A stretch of 8,798 nucleotides of DNA from Spirochaetaceae bacterium. Its GTDB lineage: Bacteria; Spirochaetota; Spirochaetia; DSM-27196; SKKC01. Numbering within the stretch: the stretch's first letter is position 1; every line of letters starts with the position of its first letter. The position numbers and the translations under genes were made by a program. Below the pieces are notes generated by a model, which saw only the letters and a program-made list of their open reading frames with translations, had not been told where the DNA came from and made no database searches. Positions 5,694-8,798 of the stretch are shown here, piece by piece. Where the stretch lies: NCBI GenBank assembly GCA_003554375.1, contig PWGF01000357.1, forward strand, positions 1-8,798, read 5' to 3'.

Positions 5694-6097
5694 CGGCGCA
5701 TCCGCCCCAATCCTCTCATCATCTGCTCCTGCTGCTCCGGCGGTACCTGCGGCGGCCCTGCTCCTGGCGCTCCCCCAGGTGCCCCGCCCGGTGCTGCCCC
5801 CGGCCTCGGTCCTGCTCCGCCCTGCTGCTGTTGCGCCCTGGCGCCCTCAATGAAGTCCTCTATCAGGTCCATCACTGCGGGCACCGTCACCCCTGGCGGT
5901 AAAGGCCCGAAAATACTGGTAAGCAACTGCTCCATCTGCTGCATCATCTGTTCCCCGCCCTGGCCTTCCTGTCCTCCAGGTGCCCCAGGCTGCCCGGGCT
6001 GTCCAGGCCTAGCCCCTGGCCCTGCTGGTGCTGGGCCCGCTCCCGGCCCTGGTGCCCCTCTCGGCTGTCTCTGCAATCTTTCTGGCATTTCCGGCAT
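5690..6097 (-). CDS. Pro/Gly/Ala-rich low-complexity protein
   Basis: A 135-residue protein begun by an ATG with AGGAGGG overlapping the terL stop codon, 13 bases after terL ends. Residues 13-48 and 93-120 are Gly/Pro/Ala/Gln repeats, with short runs of collagen-like G-x-y (GQPGQPGAPGGQ). Between them lies an ordered-looking core of about 40 residues, GEQMMQQMEQLLTSIFGPLP then VTVPAVMDLIEDFIEGARAQ, with two amphipathic helices. The C-terminus is QEQMMRGLGRMRR. The flexible arms around a helical core suggest a structural or adaptor protein. No family was recognised. Low complexity alone could give a spurious frame, but the ribosome binding site, the terL adjacency and the ATGA overlap with the next gene argue it is real. 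Confidence 0.75.
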   Translation of the reverse strand: MPEMPERLQRQPRGAPGPGAGPAPAGPGARPGQPGQPGAPGGQEGQGGEQMMQQMEQLLTSIFGPLPPGVTVPAVMDLIEDFIEGARAQQQQGGAGPRPGAAPGGAPGGAPGAGPPQVPPEQQEQMMRGLGRMRR

Positions 6098-6109
6098 AAT
6101 GTAGCCCTC

Positions 6110-7624
6110 CTAAAAGTCAAAGAATGTCTTGCCTTCGTCTTCCATGTCTTCAAATTCGTCCCGCAGCATCTGCTCCCGGGTCATTTCCCGGTCAAAATGA
6201 AACTCCTTTATGCCCGTCCCCGGTTGTAATGCTGCAGGGATAATCGGCGTCAAGTCCGCTGGCTTGGGTCTGCTCATAAGCGCATACCGCAAACTTTCTG
6301 GTGCGTGGTCCTCACAATTCCCGTCAACGTCCTCTACATTTCTTTCATCATGCACAAGCTCCGGCAGCGTCCGAAGCAAGTTATCGCAGGTGGTGAAGCA
6401 CTGCCAGGCCGGTTTTTCGTCCGGCATCAGGGATAAATATTCCCTAACCCTGGTCCAACCAATCACCCTGCGGTTGTCCGCCATTTCTATCAGTATGCCC
6501 CTGGAAGAAAACTCGTCCGCTATGCTCTCCCCCGCTTCGGCATCGCTGGCAAGCCCCCGCTCCTGCCACATGTCCGGGCTGGCTTTGAGGTAGGCTATCC
6601 GGCCATCGTCCCGGGAAATCTCCAGGAAGCGCTCCGCTACCTCTGCAGGCCGCATCTGGGTAACATACATCTCCCTATAGGTATATACCCGGTAACTGCT
6701 CGGCTCCACCGCGTGCCAGTGAACCGCGCAAGGTGCAGCATAACCCCAGTCCATAGAAGCGAATCTCGTCCAGTCGTCAGGTATCGGGAAGGGGTCTACG
6801 CTGTGCAGGTCTCTCCTGAACGCCTTGAAATACTGCCCCGCAAATACATCCCAATCCCCGTCCAGGAGCGCCCTGCGTATCTCTTCCGGCTGACTTTCCA
6901 GCGTAGCCCTGTAGCCTGGGTCTCGCTGCTCCAGGATCTGGTTGTCCTGCAGGCGGGAAGGGATGAACAGGTGCGTTTCCACCCGCCCCGGCTCTACCTC
7001 TACATCCACCGGCTGCCCTGGAACACCTACGTCTATGAACTCCTGCTTGTGCCAGCCGTGCCCGATGTTGCCCGGGTTTGACGCCAGCGCCATAAAAGGT
7101 GTTATCCCCTTAACTGTGGCCCTGTTCCTGGTAAGCAGATACCGCACCTGGAACCGGCTGAAGTGTGTGCTCTCGTCTATCAGCACCACATCGAACTGCT
7201 GCGACTGGTAGCTGTATATGTCCGTCTCGTTCTTGCTGTGGCAAAACTGCAATATGCTGCCGTTAGCGAACTTCCACCGGCGCAGGCTGCCGTTATACTT
7301 GGCCAGGCCCGTGAGTAAATCATGGCTGCGCATGATAGCACCACCAGGCCCCTCCAGTTGGGGATATTCCCGCCGGAAGTAGCCGATATTTGCCCCTGGG
7401 AAGCTAACCGCTGCTATGATACCGGCCACCAGGAGGGCATCGCTCTTGCCCCCTCCTGCTGATCCTCCAAACAGTATCACCCTGGCCTGGGGTTTCTTCG
7501 GCTTGCCACCCTCAAAGGGATGTGACAGGCCGCATGATCTAAGGAAGTCTATCTGCTTGGGCTGCTTCTTCCAGGTTATCTGCTGTGGCTTCTGTGGTTG
7601 TGGTTGTTTTGCTGCTGTGGGCAT
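6110..7624 (-). CDS. terL: Terminase large subunit (packaging ATPase and nuclease)
   Basis: A 504-residue motor protein that cuts concatemeric DNA and drives it through the portal. Walker A is GGSAGGGKS (residues 53-61). Walker B is VVLIDES (146-152) with the catalytic Glu. The coupling motif is ASNPGN (181-186). The C-terminal RNase H-like nuclease shows the first Asp in MDWGYAAP (D292), a second in SPDMW (D351) and a third in CEDHAPESLRYA (D439). All essential motifs are present, so it looks functional. I favour the ATG at 7624, four bases after the HTH gene stop with AGGTG in front; the ATG at 7654 (AAGGTGATAG upstream, 26-base overlap) adds ten residues and is nearly as good. The N-terminus is Gln/Pro/Lys-rich. 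Confidence 0.95.
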   Translation of the reverse strand: MPTAAKQPQPQKPQQITWKKQPKQIDFLRSCGLSHPFEGGKPKKPQARVILFGGSAGGGKSDALLVAGIIAAVSFPGANIGYFRREYPQLEGPGGAIMRSHDLLTGLAKYNGSLRRWKFANGSILQFCHSKNETDIYSYQSQQFDVVLIDESTHFSRFQVRYLLTRNRATVKGITPFMALASNPGNIGHGWHKQEFIDVGVPGQPVDVEVEPGRVETHLFIPSRLQDNQILEQRDPGYRATLESQPEEIRRALLDGDWDVFAGQYFKAFRRDLHSVDPFPIPDDWTRFASMDWGYAAPCAVHWHAVEPSSYRVYTYREMYVTQMRPAEVAERFLEISRDDGRIAYLKASPDMWQERGLASDAEAGESIADEFSSRGILIEMADNRRVIGWTRVREYLSLMPDEKPAWQCFTTCDNLLRTLPELVHDERNVEDVDGNCEDHAPESLRYALMSRPKPADLTPIIPAALQPGTGIKEFHFDREMTREQMLRDEFEDMEDEGKTFFDF

Positions 7625-7628
7625 GGTA

Positions 7629-8063
7629 TCACCTGCTCCATCTCTCCCGGGCATCTATCACCTTTTGTCCTTCCTCGATAGCTTCCCGGGTTTCCTGCCG
7701 GACTTCTTCAGTCGGTAGCTCTGTGGCTCCGGCACTATGGAAGGAATCAAATACCAGGTCCTCTGGCAGCGACTCGCTTGCCTCGAAAGAGTGCTGCACT
7801 ACATAGACATTAGAAAAATATTCTTCCCGGTTACCGCTGTAACGCTTCTGCTTAACTATTATTTCCTTAGCCTCCAGGCTTTTAACTGCCCTCATTGCTG
7901 TGCTTCTTGATATACTACATTTGGCTGCAATATCGTTATAACTTGGGAAAGCTGTGCCCCCCTGGTTGCCGCACTTGCATAAATAAGTATAAACAGCTAA
8001 CTCGCTTACTTTTAACCCTAACCTGAAGACCGCATTAGGCACCTGGAAGAATGGAACATCCAT
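7629..8063 (-). CDS. Winged helix-turn-helix protein between terS and terL
   Basis: A 144-residue protein. Residues 3-30 (VPFFQVPNAVFRLGLKVSEL and following) and 40-70 (PSYNDIAAKCSISRSTAMRA, then VKSLEAKEII) form a winged helix-turn-helix of the type found in phage replication-initiator and DnaD-like N-termini and in small phage regulators. IAAKCSISRSTAMRAV is the helix-turn-helix itself, with the wing at KQKRYSGNREEYFSN. Residues 92-144 are an acidic, probably helical tail without a recognised domain. I prefer the ATG at 8063 (GGGG 5 bases upstream, and homologue-like start MDVPFFQVPN). A GTG at 8093 would overlap the stop of the previous small ORF. It may regulate the late region or assist packaging; the target is unknown. 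Confidence 0.82.
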   Translation of the reverse strand: MDVPFFQVPNAVFRLGLKVSELAVYTYLCKCGNQGGTAFPSYNDIAAKCSISRSTAMRAVKSLEAKEIIVKQKRYSGNREEYFSNVYVVQHSFEASESLPEDLVFDSFHSAGATELPTEEVRQETREAIEEGQKVIDARERWSR

Positions 8064-8086
8064 CCTTACCCCGCTTCTGCTCAATT

Positions 8087-8248
8087 TCAACACCGTCCCT
8101 TGTGTTGTATTGTCCTAAAAAGTGAATAGCGGGAAGGCGGTAGGACTTGCCGCTTTTCGGGTGCTACCCTATCCCGCATTTTATACAAACGCTTGCTTGG
8201 TGCTTGTAGTGCGCCATCGCACACCGAACATTTGTAGGGTGGTGTCAT
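8087..8248 (-). CDS. Small CxxC protein, 53 residues, tentative
   Basis: The frame begins MTPPYKCSVCDGALQAPSKR and ends RTIQHKGRC. It has one CSVC knuckle (Cys7, Cys10) and a terminal Cys53, too few for a full zinc ribbon, and a basic middle. The ribosome binding site is weak (AGGTAG 8 bases before the ATG). The start codon lies in the loop of a perfect inverted repeat, so translation may be controlled. The frame occupies the gap between terS and the winged-helix gene, and its stop overlaps the alternative GTG of that gene. These context points support it; the lack of a strong ribosome binding site and of any recognised family keep confidence low. An in-frame ATG at 8275 is an alternative start. 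Confidence 0.5.
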   Translation of the reverse strand: MTPPYKCSVCDGALQAPSKRLYKMRDRVAPEKRQVLPPSRYSLFRTIQHKGRC

Positions 8249-8268
8249 GATGACACTACCTGGTGTCA
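8242..8268. promoter_or_regulatory. Three-part TGACAC/GTGTCA inverted repeat over the start of the small CxxC gene
   Basis: On the plus strand GTGTCAT-G-ATGACAC (8242-8256) is a perfect 15-base palindrome. TGACAC (8251-8256) pairs again with GTGTCA (8263-8268) across a 6-base spacer. In the mRNA two alternative hairpins share the middle arm: one loops out the start codon, the other the ribosome binding site. On the minus strand a consensus -35-like TTGACA begins at 8269 but no matching -10 was found. It could be an operator or a translational switch. Confidence 0.5.
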
Positions 8269-8287
8269 AATACATACCACTAACAAG

Positions 8288-8321
8288 AAAAACCGTTCTG
8301 GCCACTTTCAGCCCAGTTCGG
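8288..8321 (-). terminator. Weak hairpin with T5 just after terS
   Basis: On the minus strand CCG-AA-CTGG pairs with CCAG-AA-CGG around an 11-base loop, with an AA/AA internal loop, followed by TTTTT. It starts directly after the terS stop. The interrupted stem makes it a weak or partial terminator at best. Confidence 0.33.
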
Positions 8322-8705
8322 CTACTCCTCCGGCTCCACGAACTCAATCATCACTGGCCCGCCCCCGGGCCCGCTAACCTCATGCTTTTCCGTAAACATT
8401 CCCAGGTGCTTGGCCAGCAGCTCCAGCGCTTTGAGCTTGTCCTTCACTGAGATTTCCTCTTCCTCGAAGCCCAGCCGGGCAAACTCTTTAGCTACCCGCT
8501 CGGGAGTGATGTCTGTGTTCTTCCTCAGTGCTTCCTGCCGTTTGGCGATCGCTTCTTGAATTACAGGTTTTGTCAAGGTCTCGGCGGCCTGTCTGTTGGC
8601 TGTCTTAGGGCTATACCCAGCCCGCCTGGCAGCGGCGGATGCGTTCAGATCCACCAGGTATTCTTCTACGAATTTTTGTTGTTTGGGGGTTAGTTTTTTA
8701 TCCAT
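8322..8705 (-). CDS. terS: Terminase small subunit
   Basis: A 127-residue protein that recognises phage DNA at the packaging start and presents it to TerL. It opens MDKKLTPKQQKFVEEYLVDL, followed by NASAAARRAGYSPKTANRQA and LTKPVIQEAI. This is the characteristic N-terminal helix-turn-helix of the Terminase_2 type small subunit. Residues about 50-110 are helical and serve oligomerisation (SVKDKLKALELLAKHLGMF), and a short beta tail (GGPVMIEFVEPEE) is the likely TerL-contacting end. I start it at 8705, where AGGAGG sits 8 bases upstream, rather than at the longer in-frame codon at 8753, which would translate the G-rich leader. It lies first in the visible operon. Confidence 0.93.
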   Translation of the reverse strand: MDKKLTPKQQKFVEEYLVDLNASAAARRAGYSPKTANRQAAETLTKPVIQEAIAKRQEALRKNTDITPERVAKEFARLGFEEEEISVKDKLKALELLAKHLGMFTEKHEVSGPGGGPVMIEFVEPEE

Positions 8706-8731
8706 TTTCACCGCCTCCTGATATTTTCCTA

Positions 8732-8751
8732 CCCTTACCCCTACCCTGCCC
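8732..8751 (-). promoter_or_regulatory. G-quadruplex motif in the terS leader
   Basis: The minus strand reads GGGCAGGGTAGGGGTAAGGG: four runs of three or four G with loops of 2, 2 and 3 bases, a canonical intramolecular quadruplex pattern. It ends 26 bases before the terS ATG. Only the pattern is seen; folding and function are untested. Confidence 0.6.
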
Positions 8752-8775
8752 AAAACTCTCCAGCATGGACGCCCA

Positions 8776-8792
8776 GCTAGCTGAGAGCTAGC
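8776..8792. repeat. Perfect inverted repeat upstream of terS
   Basis: GCTAGCT-GAG-AGCTAGC, 7-bp arms with a 3-base spacer, 71 bases upstream of the terS ATG at the right edge of the window. It could be a binding site for a dimeric protein or part of a hairpin ending the preceding transcript; no T-run follows on the minus strand (the next bases are GGGCG). Confidence 0.6.
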
Positions 8793-8798
8793 ATATTG

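Noticed and set aside
5313..6104. Plus-strand frame of 263 codons, Pro/Gly/Cys-rich
   Set aside because: It is antisense to three minus-strand genes with good ribosome binding sites and arises from the GC-rich Pro/Gly codons of the low-complexity gene.
8249..8292. Possible promoter (TTGACA) before the small CxxC gene
   Set aside because: The -35-like hexamer is perfect but nothing resembling a -10 box lies 16-18 bases downstream.
8249..8347. Upstream extension of the small CxxC ORF to 8347
   Set aside because: It would overlap the end of terS and the hairpin after it, with no good ribosome binding site; the codon at 8248 is the more economical start.
8706..8753. 16-residue N-terminal extension of TerS
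   Set aside because: It would translate the G-quadruplex leader; the ATG at 8705 has a strong ribosome binding site and gives the family-typical start.

Overview
The window is a block of a tailed-bacteriophage (or prophage) genome read entirely from the minus strand: DNA packaging followed by head assembly. In transcription order (right to left) it holds terS, a small Cys-containing ORF, a winged-helix protein, terL, a run of nine small genes, a P22-like portal gene, a scaffold gene and the 5' part of a further structural gene that runs off the left edge. No integrase, tRNA, rRNA, CRISPR or insertion sequence is visible, so prophage and free phage cannot be told apart. Strong AGGAGG-type ribosome binding sites, use of GTG starts, moderate-to-high GC and the LQMFA start of the scaffold suggest a Firmicutes (clostridial, perhaps thermophilic) host. 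This is inference, not proof.

Layout. 8706-8798 is a non-coding leader with a perfect inverted repeat and a canonical G-quadruplex motif (minus strand) in front of terS. 8087-8705 holds terS, then a gap with a weak hairpin and a three-part TGACAC repeat, then a 53-residue ORF. 7629-8063 encodes a winged-helix protein placed between the two terminase genes. 6110-7624 is terL with complete ATPase and nuclease motifs. 3921-6097 is a tightly packed set of nine genes of 34-135 codons: a Pro/Gly/Ala-rich protein, a one-helix membrane protein, three Cys-rich presumed metal-binding proteins, a coiled-coil plus helix-turn-helix protein and three unknowns. Several are joined by ATGA or TGATG overlaps. 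1591-3783 is the portal, 559-1467 the scaffold, and 1-510 a partial decoration-like or coat-associated protein.

How it works together. TerS and TerL form the packaging motor that docks on the dodecameric portal. Scaffold organises the coat around the portal, and the leftmost gene probably adds a shell component. The small genes between terL and portal are not part of the minimal packaging/head set and look like an accessory cassette. Each of the three gaps around the head genes (before portal, before scaffold, before the leftmost gene) carries a hairpin plus U-tract resembling an intrinsic terminator. This suggests stepwise attenuation or antitermination of head-gene transcription.
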